Assembly: GCA_020740775.1 (NCBI GenBank)
Contig: JAHEWK010000010.1
Location: 310,001-374,000, forward strand
Reading direction: 5' to 3'
Origin: Ilyonectria destructans
Taxonomy: Eukaryota; Ascomycota; Sordariomycetes; Hypocreales; Nectriaceae
Length of the DNA: 64,000 nucleotides
In this document: piece after piece, positions 21,392-32,425 of the stretch
Position numbering within the stretch: position 1 is the first letter of the stretch
How the letters are laid out: every line of letters begins with the position of its first letter
Position numbers and translations under genes: made by a program
Notes under the pieces: generated by a model
What the model saw: only the letters and a program-made list of their open reading frames with translations
Database searches by the model: none
What the model was told of the DNA's origin: nothing

Positions 21392-23619
21392 TTAGTCGTC
21401 GTGGAAGAACGTCCCCCCTTGCAATGGAGCTGTTGAGGGGCCCACGTCCTGCATATCGACGTCTTGGGTTGATTGGTCTCGACTTGAGCTAGCGATGGTG
21501 GGTTGCGAGCTTCGATAGTCGATGGCCATGGCGCTTAGGGGTCGGGTTGGATCGTCCTCAAGGACTCGCTGTTGGAGAGAGAGGGGGCGGTCGTACAGCA
21601 TTTCCTCGGGTGGCGAGAAGGACCAAACCTATCACCGTTAGTCTTCGACATCTCTTCCCGGACAAGTATCATATGCTTACCTCCATCACCGTGCGACCTT
21701 GCCTCAAAGCAAGGGCTACACACTTCTCGTCCTCAAAAGCAACTCTCCAGACAGCCTCGCCTTGGGCGATCAGTTCTCGAACGAGGTGGCCGGTCTTGAG
21801 ATCCCAGATCTTGACTCGACCATCGCTACCGCCACTCACGACCCGAGTATCGTCAAACTGTAGACTCGTGACGCTATTGTCATGAGCGGCGAGACGATGG
21901 ATTGGGCACATCTTCTCCAGCGACCAGACTCGTACAGAACCGTCAGATCCACCGGTAACTAGGGTATCGCCACGCATCTGTAATTGGCCAACCAGAGAGG
22001 TGTGACCCTGGAGAATAGCAAGGCATTCGCTGGCAAAACGGTCAGTGATAATTTCCTCGACGGGGTCCTGCAAACCTACCCAGAAGTGGGGTCCCATATC
22101 CTGACGTTGGTGTCCAAGCTACCAGTGACCACCCTCTTGCCATCGAAAGCAATAGCATAGATCTGGCTGAAGTGGCCCTGCAGAGTCTGCAGACATCGAC
22201 CCTCAGAGATGCTCCACACTCTAGCGAACGTGTCGTAGCTACCAGAAACTACAATGTCCCCTTTGATCTCGAGGCAGCGGACACTGGACTGGTGACCAAC
22301 CAGAACGTTTTTGCAGAGGCCTGTCCGGATATCCCAAACTCGAAGCGTGGTGTCTCGGGAGCCTGAAATGGCGGTGTTGGCATCTGCCATTTTCAAGCAC
22401 CTGACGGTTGACGTGTGGCCACGCAGGGTATGCAGGCAAGCACTGCAGCCACGTTAGCCTCTGATTGGATTTGTAGAAAACCTTGCAACTTACCCTGTCT
22501 TCAAATTCCAGACTCGTACATCGCGATCACAACCACCACTGACCAATGTGTCGTCCCATGGGACCATAGCCCAGACGCCCATGACATGGCCTTGCAGGGT
22601 CCGTTGAGAGTCACCCTCGGCATCAAAAACGTGGATCTTAGCGTTATCAAGAGCCACAATGATGTACTTGGATGTCAAGTGCAAGCTCGTGACCACACCA
22701 CCTTCCTGAGTGATGTTTCTTGTCGTGCTAGTACCACCTGACCTCCATGCTGCCTCCACCAGATATCTCTGCTTGAAGTGCGATTTGTAAGATCGTAGCT
22801 TGGGTCTACCAGAAGCCAGCGAACCATCAAAATTTCGGGAGCCCGAATGGGCTGCGGTGGGTCGGGCGCCGGGAAAGCTGTTGCTGCTAACCATCTCCGT
22901 GTCGCCGTTGTTGAAGGGGTGCGCAGCAGATCGTGCAGCCAGTTGTTGTGAGTTCGCGTAAACCTCAGACAGTCGTCGGCCGTAGTCGTGCTTGACGCAA
23001 AGATTCTTCCACGTCATGTCGTCGCTGAGAAGATCCCGCCATCGCTTGGATACTTGTGAAGCTCGTGCTAAAACTTTGGGGTCGTCGATGAAGGACAGAA
23101 TCTAAGACGGCGGGTTAGCCTAATACAGGTGGCAAGAGGGTTTGAGGCTCATACGCGAAGACATAGTTCGTCAGGAAGGCTCGTGAAGGGGTCCTTCTTG
23201 AGCAACGGACTAACGAACTGGTGAACGAAACTCAACTGCTGGCTGGTGCAGAGGTTGAGAAGATCGGCAAGAACCCGTGTCCGCTGTGGCCCAGAGCAAT
23301 TCTTAAAGTGTTGTCGGACCTTGGCGAGGAAGAAATCCTCATCGTCGGCGGCGTCGCTCCAGTCGGGTTGGAAATGTGAAGGGCCCGGGGATGCGGCGGG
23401 CGTCGGAGGTGGTGGCGGCGAGCCGGTCAGCTGCTGGTCGAAGTCCGCGGCGGGTGTAGACATGCTAGGAGTCGGTGGCCCTCGGAGTTGTCGCTGCTGC
23501 TGAGGCAGTTTCTCTATGCGGTGGTTCAACATGGCGTTATTGGTGTTGAGTATCAACTCGTCGCTGAGGGCGCTTCCTCTCCTCTCGGAAAAGCTCATGG
23601 GTCGCTGGTAACCGGCCAT
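21392..23619 (-). CDS. CDC4: F-box/WD40 SCF substrate receptor, Cdc4/Fbw7 type
   Basis: Five exons in minus order: 23619-23155, 23101-22494, 22442-22080, 22029-21681 and 21628-21392, giving 673 residues with all phases consistent. The N-terminal 140 residues are Pro/Gln/Ser-rich. An F-box (PFTSLPDELCLRILSFIDD, about 144-190) spans the first intron and should bind Skp1. A linker (YKSHFKQRYLVEAAWRSGG) leads into at least seven WD40 repeats (for example SGSRDTTLRVWD and TGSLDTNVRIWD). The propeller keeps Arg residues in the SRDTTLR and SYDTFAR blades that in Cdc4 read phosphodegrons. Family role: ubiquitination of phosphorylated cell-cycle regulators. Whether it is the orthologue of Cdc4 or a related fungal paralogue needs a tree. 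The C-terminal 70 residues are disordered. Confidence 0.88.
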
Positions 23620-23823
23620 GGCCCGGCCCGTCGCCCAGAATCGATTTCTCCTGGAGATCCGGAGGCGGACGCTAGGATAGGCGGTGGCAGGGTGGAGATG
23701 TGCGAAGAGGATGAATGGCTAGCGGTAATGTCGAGGCGAGGAATGAGCGAGCGGGTGGGGAGAGACGAGACACCTGGGACACCGAAGGATGAAATATCAG
23801 TACATGTAGACGGGCGGAGCAGA

Positions 23824-23851
23824 CGACGGCGACGGCGACGGCGACGGCGAG
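23824..23851. repeat. GGCGAC hexanucleotide microsatellite
   Basis: About 4.5 copies of a 6-bp CGACGG/GGCGAC unit about 210 bp upstream of the CDC4 ATG. Confidence 0.85.
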
Positions 23852-23938
23852 CGATGAGGTGAGCGATGAATGCGGAACGCGAGGGGATGGGGTCGTCGAG
23901 GACGGGACGTTGGAGACTTTTGATTTGGGGCAAGGGAA

Positions 23939-23971
23939 TAGTAGTAGGAGTAGCAGGAGTAGTAGGAGTAG
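23939..23971. repeat. GTA/GGA-type trinucleotide microsatellite
   Basis: Imperfect run of TAG/GAG triplets (GTAGTAGGAGTAGCAGGAGT and onward) in the CDC4 upstream region. Confidence 0.8.
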
Positions 23972-24101
23972 AACGGTGGTGACGGTGCAGGATGAGTAGA
24001 GGTGCAGAGGGCGAGACGATGGCGGCATTGAGGGGGCGCTAAACGGAATCCGTTACCTGTCTGTCGTCTCAAGTGACACCGGCCACGGGCTGCACGAGGA
24101 T

Positions 24102-24123
24102 GGCGAAGGCGAAGGCGAAGGCG
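24102..24123. repeat. GGCGAA hexanucleotide microsatellite
   Basis: Just over three copies of GGCGAA in the CDC4 upstream region. Confidence 0.8.
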
Positions 24124-24420
24124 GATGCGTGGACCAAGACCAGGGGACTCGAGACACTGGGCCAAAAACGCAACCGCACGCAAGCAACGTGTGTGTGAAG
24201 AGGTCAAGGGCGGACAACGGGAGGGCATTCAATTCAATTCAGATCCGGCAGTGCAGAGGGCGGACGAGCGAATGAATGAATGATTGATTGAACGAATGCC
24301 AAGCGAAAGCGAGATAGAGACGGGAACCCTTCTTGGAGCAATGAGAGAAGCTGGAAGACGAGTCGACGTCGAGTCTCTCGCTCCCTAGACGCAGCCGGGT
24401 AGGTACAAAGGGGCGTCGAG

Positions 24421-24446
24421 ATGCGTCGCCGAGATGCGTCGCCGAG
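24421..24446. repeat. 2 x 13-bp tandem repeat
   Basis: Two perfect copies of ATGCGTCGCCGAG, head to tail. Confidence 0.85.
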
Positions 24447-27400
24447 GGATGGTCGATCGATTGACGGATTGTCGGCGGTCCTGCAGGATCTCCAAAGATA
24501 GGCCACGGGAGAGGCTTGATTTCGGATTGTCGCGTCGTCTTAAATGACCCCTCGAGCGGCAAGGGAAGAGGGAGTGAAGTGAGAATGCTGTGACGGACAG
24601 GTATCACAGGCAGGTTGCATGCAGCAGTGGGAGTAGCCGCGGGCGAGAGCCGAGATCAGTTTGTTCCTGCTGGGGGGTTGCGCTTTGCTTTGTCCCCAGT
24701 ACCTCCGGAGAACGAAGTACTTGGTACGCTCTCTCAGCTTTGTGCAAGAGTCAGTTGCCGGGCTTGGCTTTTCCCAGTGGATCCTCGCATTGGGAGGGAG
24801 CACACGCAGACAAGAAGAGCAGAGAGGGTTTCAGCTGTCAAGGGCTGAGGCCGAAGGCTGAGGGCAATTGGGATGGAAAATGCAGGCGGGCGGGAGGGCG
24901 GGAGTCACTGGCGGGCGACTACTGGGAGGGGCGAATGAAGACGGGCGGCTGGAGGGAGGAGCCGAGAAGCCAGAAGCCAGAAGCCAAGTTGGGAAGTACC
25001 AAGAACTTGGAAGACGGAGCACGGAGCACGGAGTACGGGGTACCTCAGTTGCGGAGTTGGAGTTGCGAGCACCTTGCCTGAATTAACTGCCCGTCGGCTT
25101 GGTATTCGTTTGGGTCGGGTGGATGCCAGCCCCAAGGTCAAGGCTCTCGGGCTGCATAGCACAGCGCCATCACAGGGGGGCCACAGGGGCCGTAGAGGTG
25201 TCCATGTGCCTGTGCCTGTCCCTGGCCGGCTCTCCAGGTACCTTCACTTACCCATAGGCCGCCCTCCTCAGCCTCCTGCAAGTTGTCCGGGCGGACATGA
25301 GAGGGTTGGATGTCCTGTGTTGTGTGTCTCGAGGTCTGTGTCTGTGCCCTCAGCGGTGCAGCATCCGCTGGACGCCATCGGTTGCAGGTGGTTCACCGGC
25401 GCCTCGCCGCATGCAAGCCCTCCTATGTACTTCTTCCAGCGCAGCAGCCCGAGAACAAAAAGAAAGGGTACCTCTACGTGCCGTGTCTCATCTACCTAGA
25501 GGTAGAGAGTGAGGTACGTCGTGCTTCGCAGACAGACGCCGGATGTGCCGTTTCCCAGCGTTTACTGGGCGGCAGAAGGGTGTCATCCCCGCAGGCCGGC
25601 TGAAAAGGGTAACCTCCAGCCTCTCACGGTGTCTCCAGCCAGCCCGAATCCTATATTGCACTTTCAATGGCACAATCCGCCCGTCCTCGGTCTGTAGGTA
25701 TGCACGGTACCCCCTCGAGGTCGACATCGACGATACCTCCCGGCCAATGCATGCTTTGTTCTTTCAGGGGCTGCCTCCGCCTCCTCCTGTAGCAGGTGGC
25801 GGCGGAATGGGAAACAATAATGCTCAACTCCGTCCGTCTACAAACAGGATGTGTTTCGAACCCGCCGCGAGCTGAATGGGGTCGAGGCAGTCTCACAATG
25901 TTCGCAGGGAGTTCGTCTACCCGCATGCACAACCTGGTGCTCCATGCCGTACATCCTGGCACGTTTGTCGGCAGTTCGGACGTAGCTAGAGCCCGGACAG
26001 ACAGAGAGCCGTCTTCTTCTTGTGGTTCTGCGCGTGGTTTGGCTTGACCCAGTGATGTGGAATCCAAGCGGTGGCACATTCTGACTGTACGTGCGTGGTA
26101 CACCTCAAGTAAGTTACAAAGTAGACTCCCATCCAACCTGAGCGTCATCAGACATCAGCCATCCATCATCAGTTCATACTACGGATACTTTCTCCGCGCT
26201 GTTGACGCCCGGAAACTCACCCCGGCCCATGATAGAGACGCCAACCTTCCACCACGGCGCCTGCGCCCATCAACTTCCCCGTACAGTTAGCAAGGCATCG
26301 ATAAACCAATAGCGCATCCAATATCTCCCTCTCATTCCTTATGTCCCTCTCAGGTCCCCTCCCCGTGCATTCTCCCCTCCCACACCTCCCATCCATCCGC
26401 ATCATGGCCCGCTTCAGGTATCTGCACGTAGCGAAACTACGAGCGGCCTCCTCTCCCTAGCGCAGCCACCATCTCACTGCCCAACTTGCCAAGGCGTGTT
26501 CTGACGTCGGAGCCACGAAAGCTAATCACACTCGCCATCTCCGCCGAGTCCAGGTTCCCGCTAGATCTGGATAGCACTGGGTCTGCCAGTCCCGTTTCGT
26601 TTGACGGCGCCAATCCCGATCCCATGTACGGAGTATGTACCACCCCTAAACCCATGCAGCCTTCTCTCGCCTGGTTCTCTCCCTTGCACCATGGCCCTGG
26701 TCACCTGCTAACAATCCCAACTACCTAGGTATGCGGCAAAGGGAAATGGGCGAGAGAGTGCCCTAGCTAAATGTACCATGCCTTGACTCGTGTCTGCACT
26801 GGTGTAGCTAACTTCGCGCGAAGGATCCTCGACCTCCTGTCGCGATCAATAGTCTGTTGCCACAACCAGTAAATCGACAAGTCGTTCTCGTCCTGCAACG
26901 AAGCCAAAGAAGTAAACTTGCATATGCTCAACACAATTTCTTATACTTTCCATACACGGGGGAATAATTTGCCATCGCCCCTATCCCCACGCCTCCCTCT
27001 GTAACACAGACCGTGTCGTCCTCCCATCATTGTCCACCATTGGACCCCTCCGCCGCGATTGCACACCCCATCATTTCCCTGCTTTCCTCCACACTGGTCA
27101 ACTACGCGGTGCCATTGGAGAGAAGCACGCCATCCCCGCTGCATGCTACACCAACTACTACCCTATAGTTAGAACATGAACCGCAATCGGCGTCTACAAT
27201 ATACCCCGGAACTATTAATGGATACAGACGTGGATACGATAATGGTGTTAAAGATTCGAAAGTGACCAATTGTTCTTCGTGCATGATCCAGATCCAGTAG
27301 AGGAGTGTGCTTTTGCGACTCTCGAGTTAAGACATCATTGCGCTCAGCGGGTCGTGAATTGATTGACGGCTATGTTGGCGGGCCGCTTACGAGTCCATGC

Positions 27401-27590
27401 GTTTCGCACAGGCTTCTCACTGAAACACATCGCCGAAACAACCAGCTTCCCAATCCGAATATGTTTGAGCTAGGTCTATCAACCCCTTCTCCTTATCCAA
27501 ATCACATAGTCTTGCATAATCATGTCATAGTGGAGACTGCCAAGAGTGTCAATCAACTGAGCCCGGATATCTTGGTCCATTGAGTCGTTC

Positions 27591-27614
27591 CATGAGTCCA
27601 TGAGTCCATGAGTC
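27591..27614. repeat. 3 x 8-bp tandem repeat CATGAGTC
   Basis: Three perfect copies. Each contains TGAGTC, one base short of the Gcn4/CpcA-type TGAGTCA site. It lies about 300 bp downstream of the zinc transporter stop. Confidence 0.85.
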
Positions 27615-27896
27615 TGCTATTGCAACACACGACAACCAGGTCTTAGTGTACAGCCTCTATCCTACATCATCGATGTCCATAACCATACAACCCCCATCCT
27701 GGCCATGTTTTCCTGACTTTCCCAGTAATTCTAGATCTTATCCGATTCGTGACACTTGAGAGGAGCTCGCCGGCTCTGCTGAAATATAAGCGCCATCTAT
27801 ACCCAAGTCTCGCTGTCGTGTCGTTTTCATCCACCACTTGAAACATTCCAGATGGCGCGGCTGGGCACCATACAAAAAAGGAAGCCAACCCCTCCA

Positions 27897-29395
27897 CTAG
27901 TGGTGGTGCCCAAACTGCGTAAGAAGCGGCACCAACATGCCCCCAACCGTCGCCAAGGTGTCACGCATCTGCGGGCCCTTGGGCTTTCGCTGAACTGCCG
28001 AGTTACCCTCCCCGTAGCCGTTGACACTGTGTTCGTGACCGTGGCCGTGCGAGCTACCATCCTCCTGCATGGCATGCATGGCAACATACCTGTTTTCGTC
28101 TCAGCATGCGGTGATAGAGAAAGCGGGGAGATTGGTCAACTTACAAAAATGTGCCTCCCGAGAACAGGAGCAACATGCCGGTCCACCAGTGATCACCATC
28201 GTGACCTGCAGCACCTAGCAATGTGATGACAAGCCACGTAATCAAGGCGCCTACTGGAGCGGCCAAACTGAAAACAATGAGATGACCCCTCGCAGCTCGT
28301 TTCGAGAGACCCTGCTTCAGGAGCAGAGACGTCAACCCAAACGCGGCCGGGGCCTTGTGAATCATGATGGCGACAAAGATGATGAATCCAAGCTTCATGT
28401 CTGTGGTGGTTGACGAGGCACCCATGGCAATACCATCTGCCGCAGCATGAATGACAAGTCCGGTTGTCGTGGCGAGACTACGTGCCCGTCTCGGGGTAGG
28501 TGTGAGCGAGCCTAGGAACCCCTCCTCCTCGTCTTCCACCGAGGTAGTATCTCCACCGAGGTTGTCCAAGCTGATATGTCTCGTCTGGGGGCTTGAATGC
28601 AGGCTTTCGGTTGCATGTCTGGGCAATCTGTCGATAAGGAACATTAACACGAACCCGAGGATCATGGAGAAACCAATTTCGAAGGTGGGAACTGCGGCAT
28701 GGACATGCTCGTCGTCGTCGTGGTCATGCTCAGACTCAAGCTCGTCCTTTCCAGTTTCCGCCTTCTCGTCTCCCACTTTATCGTTGCTCTTGCTGTCAGT
28801 GTCGTCAAGGTTCTCTTCGGTCGGTATTGTCGACGTCTCAGGTGGTTCGGATTCGTTCTCGAGTGGTTCTCGGGGGCCTACCGATGCTACAACCCGGCGC
28901 ACGAGGGCATCCGCGTCCTCATCCCCCAATGGGCTTCGTCCTGCTACCGTGTTGATAGTAGGGATCGAGCTACCGAGCCCGCGCGGCACGGCGTAGTGGC
29001 TCCAGGGAGACCGGCGGACTAAGGTCCTTACACGGTGCACGTGGCCGGCCTCTGCAGGCGAGGCGGCGGCCTCAATGCCCTCCGGGATGATGACTATGAG
29101 GGAGGTTCCCACGAGGATTCCGACGCCGATGCTGGAGAGTAATCGAAGTTGCGATTGCGACAGGGTCATGGACAGGGGCAAGGCTCCAGCCAGGAACGAG
29201 CTATTGGATCAATCAGCATTCACAAGGTCGGTCGTGTTCGAGGTTGGTGATGGCACATACGCCAGAGCCATGATCAGCTGCAGTCGGATATGTTAGTTAT
29301 TGTCGTTGGCAGCCCGCAACGGGAGGGGGGACGCGAGGGGGTCGTGCGAGGAGCGAACTTACGCACAAGCCCAGGAGCAGCAGAATGCCGCCCAT
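27897..29395 (-). CDS. ZIP-family zinc/metal transporter, SLC39A9 (ZIP9)/Atx2 type
   Basis: Four exons in minus order: 29395-29363 (33 nt), 29277-29261 (17 nt), 29200-28145 and 28089-27897, giving 432 residues. The rebuilt N-terminus (MGGILLLLGLC, LIMALA, SFLAGALPLSMTLSQSQL) is one continuous TM1 plus the family's LPLS..LSQ..L motif, supporting the tiny exons. A variable loop of about 190 residues contains a His/Asp/Glu stretch (EHDHDDDEHVHA) for metal sensing or binding. The metal-binding helices are HAAADGIAMGA and IMIHKAPAAFG. The last exon supplies YVAMHAMQED and ends in HHH after a further hydrophobic segment. Members sit in Golgi or secretory membranes and move Zn/Mn into the cytosol. 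Confidence 0.9.
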
Positions 29396-30095
29396 GATGA
29401 GATGGATGAAAGCGAAACAGCGGCGCGCAGAGGTCAATGTTCAGGTCGATCGCTATGTGCGCATCCTGCAGCGCGTTGGCACGTTACCGGGCGGCGTCCC
29501 GGGTCGAGGTGAGGATGAGATGAAAGGTAGAAGGGTTGATCAGGAGAATCGCGACAGGTTGTCAGACTGGGCCTAAATTGATGAGCGAGACAGGACGACG
29601 CAGCGTACTACGTAAATTTGTAGCCCTGCGACGATTCGGAGGCTGTCGATTGGCTGCCCGCGGGGAAATTGAGATCCTTACCCCCTGAAGCCCGCTAAAT
29701 GCAAATCTGCTGGAGGGCGGATCAGTGCCACTAGAGCTTCTGGAGGAACCCGCTAATTGGCGAGGTGCCTGGGAGTCGGCATGGATCTGATTCCAACATC
29801 CTGTGGGCCCCGATTTTCTGGATCAACGGCGGATGGCAAAGTTATTAGATGATCATCTTCCACGTGTATTTCAATTAATATTCTGGGTCCTGTCCATTCA
29901 TCTGCCTGATATTTTCCACTTCTCTCCTTGAAGGCGGAGCACTCCTATTAAATACTGTGTCTCAGGTATGTAGTGGAGATTACACGTTGCGTGGCGCTGC
30001 CGTGTAAGATTTCCATTGCATTCATAGCAAAAGTCGATTAATGACCTCGTCTATACGGAGATGTAGCGGGATATCATCGTGCCCCTCCTAGACAT
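29396..30095. other. intergenic: zinc transporter promoter and C2H2 gene 3' region
   Basis: About 700 bp. A CACGTG box lies near 29,861. No coding frame or RNA gene is supported. Confidence 0.5.
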
Positions 30096-30849
30096 TCAGA
30101 TCTGTTGACGCAAGAAATGCAGGAATTTTCCCAATGCCGTATACCACTCCAAGTTTTCATCACAGGCCTCGCTTTCGGCGTGCTGCAAGAGTGCACTCAT
30201 GAACAAGAATGGGACGTCACATGTTGGACAACTGAAGTCGAAATCTCGGTCGTCATCGCAGGTGTAGTGTCCTGACTGGTAGCAATCGAATGCTATATCA
30301 TAGACATCACTCCGATCCGTTCCCGACGCGCATCCGCCGGTCTCAAGGTGCAGTACCATGGCGGAATCGGAGATGAAGAATCGTGTGCAACCTGGGCACT
30401 CCACGTTTTTTGCAGCATGTGTCTTGCGATGCTACAGGGAGTGAGTTATCTGCGTATGGTGAAGACGAGATACTCACATTTAACAAATTCGATGGTGTAG
30501 CAAAGTACCTTGAGCAGGTTTCGCACATGTTGTGTTCAGACACATCATGCTCAATGAGCTGGCGCGAGCCGATAAACCGAACCTGGCATTCATTGCAGTA
30601 ATCGTGCTCTTCAACTTTATGGTTATACAGTATATCAGAGGTGGGGAAATCGGAATCGTAGTCATCGGGGCATATGTCGCAGACATTGTGGGATTGTGAG
30701 TCGTCAATATGTTGCTGTAAGGCCAACGAGGAAGCGAAGATGCGGTTATGTCGATTACAGGTCGGATGCTGTGTTTCTGACGCCTCGAGATGCTGCCGAA
30801 GCGCCGATGATGTCTTGAAGGACCTGCCGCAAATATCACAGTAAACCAT
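30096..30849 (-). CDS. C2H2 zinc-finger protein
   Basis: Two exons in minus order, 30849-30478 and 30431-30096, giving 235 residues with a phase-0 46-bp GT-AG intron. Several fingers are spaced along it. The first is canonical (CDICGRSFKTSSALRQH). Others are degenerate or atypical (CNECQVRFIGSRQLIEHDVSEH; CETCSRYFATPSNLLNHRKTH across the intron; CPGCTRFFISDSAMVLHLETGGC; CPTCDVPFLFMSALLQH). The fingers alternate with acidic, Tyr-rich linkers. Fungal proteins of this build are common and mostly uncharacterised. They may bind nucleic acid or act as protein-interaction modules. Divergent from the NFKBIL1-like gene, with which it shares a 493-bp promoter region. Confidence 0.82.
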
Positions 30850-31342
30850 CGTAGAGACGAATAGGCAGCTTAAAGCCTGCCGCTCTAAGTGACGTCGAGG
30901 TGATTGTTATCGTGAGCGGGCTGTGGGGCTGGATGGATAAGCGGGGCAACGATGCTTCTGTGATGGTTGATGCTTCTTGTGGTGGGAGTCTGGCTACTGG
31001 CGAAGGTGCGAAGAAGGAATAAAAGTGCACCAGCGAGAGAGAAAGATATATATAATTAGATGCCTTATGGAATTATTTGCTTTTTCGGAAACAATGGCAG
31101 CTCACAGGCTCAACGGCAGCCTGAGACCGTCATGGAATGTAGGGATGATCGACGGCCAAACCGTTGGGTCGGTCATTGGTGGCCCGTGCGCATACCTTTT
31201 CCTGCTGCAGCTTAAGTACCCCACAATGAATTACTTTTACTGAAGAACCACCAACCTAACCTTCACCTTCACAACCATCTTTCACCGGAACCTCTTGCTG
31301 GGACACCGCAGACTAGATGCTCTCGTCTCGCATGGCCCTCCC
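30850..31342. other. divergent promoter region (C2H2 gene / NFKBIL1-like gene)
   Basis: Contains a TATATATA-type element near 31,049. The right end is a CA/CT-rich leader with a short uORF that overlaps the start codon (separate entry). Confidence 0.5.
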
Positions 31343-31346
31343 ATGA
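31317..31346 (+). promoter_or_regulatory. 9-codon uORF whose stop overlaps the main ATG
   Basis: An ATG at 31317 opens nine codons and closes with TGA at 31344-31346, overlapping the CDS start at 31343 as ATGA. This resembles the arrangement at the CLC start. It could limit or couple translation by reinitiation. Confidence 0.5.
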
Positions 31347-32425
31347 TGGGCGACGCACCCGAGTCTCCGAGACGACGCCACATCCTTTCCGCCATCAACC
31401 CGGACCGTCCCCGGAAGCGAGATCGGGATCCGGAGGAGGATCAGTATCGAACCCGAGGTCGGAATCGAGACAAGACCAAAGACGCCAAGGATGATCCCGT
31501 GAAGGAATCAACCCCGGGCGCGACCTCACGACGGACCGAGGACGGCGCAGATGGCGAGACCGACAAGACAAAGCCCAGGTCGTCACGCCTCAAGCTGAAG
31601 GACCACAAATCCCGTCGCCGTTCCTCTCGCGATCGCGGTCACGATCGTGATCAAGACAAGAACCGCCACCGCGATGACGATTCCCACCACCGGTCGCACC
31701 GTCACCGTCACCGTCGACGACACCGATCTCCCACCCCGCCCAATCCCTTTGAACAACAGACGCTAGACCCCGACACTGCCTTTAGGGAGTCTCTCTTCGA
31801 CGCTATGGCAGACGATGAGGGGGCTTCATATTGGCAAGGGGTCTATGGACAGCCTGTTCACGTTTACCCAAACGAGAAGGTTGGACCTTCGGGTGAGCTC
31901 GAGCAGATGACGGAAGAGGAGTATGCTACATACGTCCGCCGGAAGATGTGGGAGAAGACAAATGCCGGCCTCTTGGAAGAAAAGGCCCGGCGTGAGGAAG
32001 CAAAGAAGCGCAAAGAGGAGGAGGCTCGTCACAACCGCAAACTCCAGGAAGATATGGAGCATAGCCTCCGCCGTGGCGAGGAGCGCAGGCAGCGGCGCAC
32101 ATGGGCCGCCCGCTGGGAGGAGTACACGAAGGCGTGGTCTGCCTGGGATGGCACGCCCGAAACACTCAACTGGCCGGTTGAGAGCGGAAAGCGGCAGGAT
32201 GTAGAAGAGAAGCAGGTCCGAGCCTTCTTCGTCCATTCTCTCAGCCTTGAAGACGTTGGGCAAAAGGAGTTTGCAACCAGGCTCAAAGAAGAGCGTGTGC
32301 GCTGGCACCCAGATAAGATGCAACAGCGGCTGGGCGGTCAGGTGGACGGTGATATCATGAAAGACGTGACGGCCATTTTCCAAATCATTGATCGACTCTG
32401 GGGAGAGGCTCGAGGCGCAGGCTAA
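31343..32425 (+). CDS. NFKBIL1-like protein with charged N-terminus and C-terminal HPDK motif
   Basis: Single exon, 360 residues from ATG 31343; the frame upstream of it has no ATG. The N-terminal half is disordered and extremely rich in Arg, Asp, His, Lys and Ser, with RS/RD/RH dipeptides as in nuclear pre-mRNA-processing proteins. The middle (about 180-270) is a charged coiled coil. The C-terminus (AFFVHSLSLEDVG, then LKEERVRWHPDKMQQRLGG and AIFQIIDRLW) matches the conserved tail of NF-kappa-B inhibitor-like protein 1. That tail contains an HPD-like motif without a full J domain. The ankyrin repeats of animal NFKBIL1 are absent. Human NFKBIL1 associates with mRNA processing; a spliceosome-linked role here is inference. 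Confidence 0.75.
   Translation: MMGDAPESPRRRHILSAINPDRPRKRDRDPEEDQYRTRGRNRDKTKDAKDDPVKESTPGATSRRTEDGADGETDKTKPRSSRLKLKDHKSRRRSSRDRGHDRDQDKNRHRDDDSHHRSHRHRHRRRHRSPTPPNPFEQQTLDPDTAFRESLFDAMADDEGASYWQGVYGQPVHVYPNEKVGPSGELEQMTEEEYATYVRRKMWEKTNAGLLEEKARREEAKKRKEEEARHNRKLQEDMEHSLRRGEERRQRRTWAARWEEYTKAWSAWDGTPETLNWPVESGKRQDVEEKQVRAFFVHSLSLEDVGQKEFATRLKEERVRWHPDKMQQRLGGQVDGDIMKDVTAIFQIIDRLWGEARGAG

Larger units (their letters stand above)
23620..27896. other. 4.3-kb gene-free interval with microsatellites
   Basis: Between the CDC4 start and the zinc transporter stop (both minus strand). The CDC4-proximal kilobase is purine-rich on the plus strand, with several short tandem repeats listed separately, and resembles a very long leader or promoter. 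From 25 to 27.8 kb, short GC-rich frames exist on all strands but none shows domains, splice-consistent extension or codon bias. No tRNA or snRNA was recognised. Confidence 0.5.
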
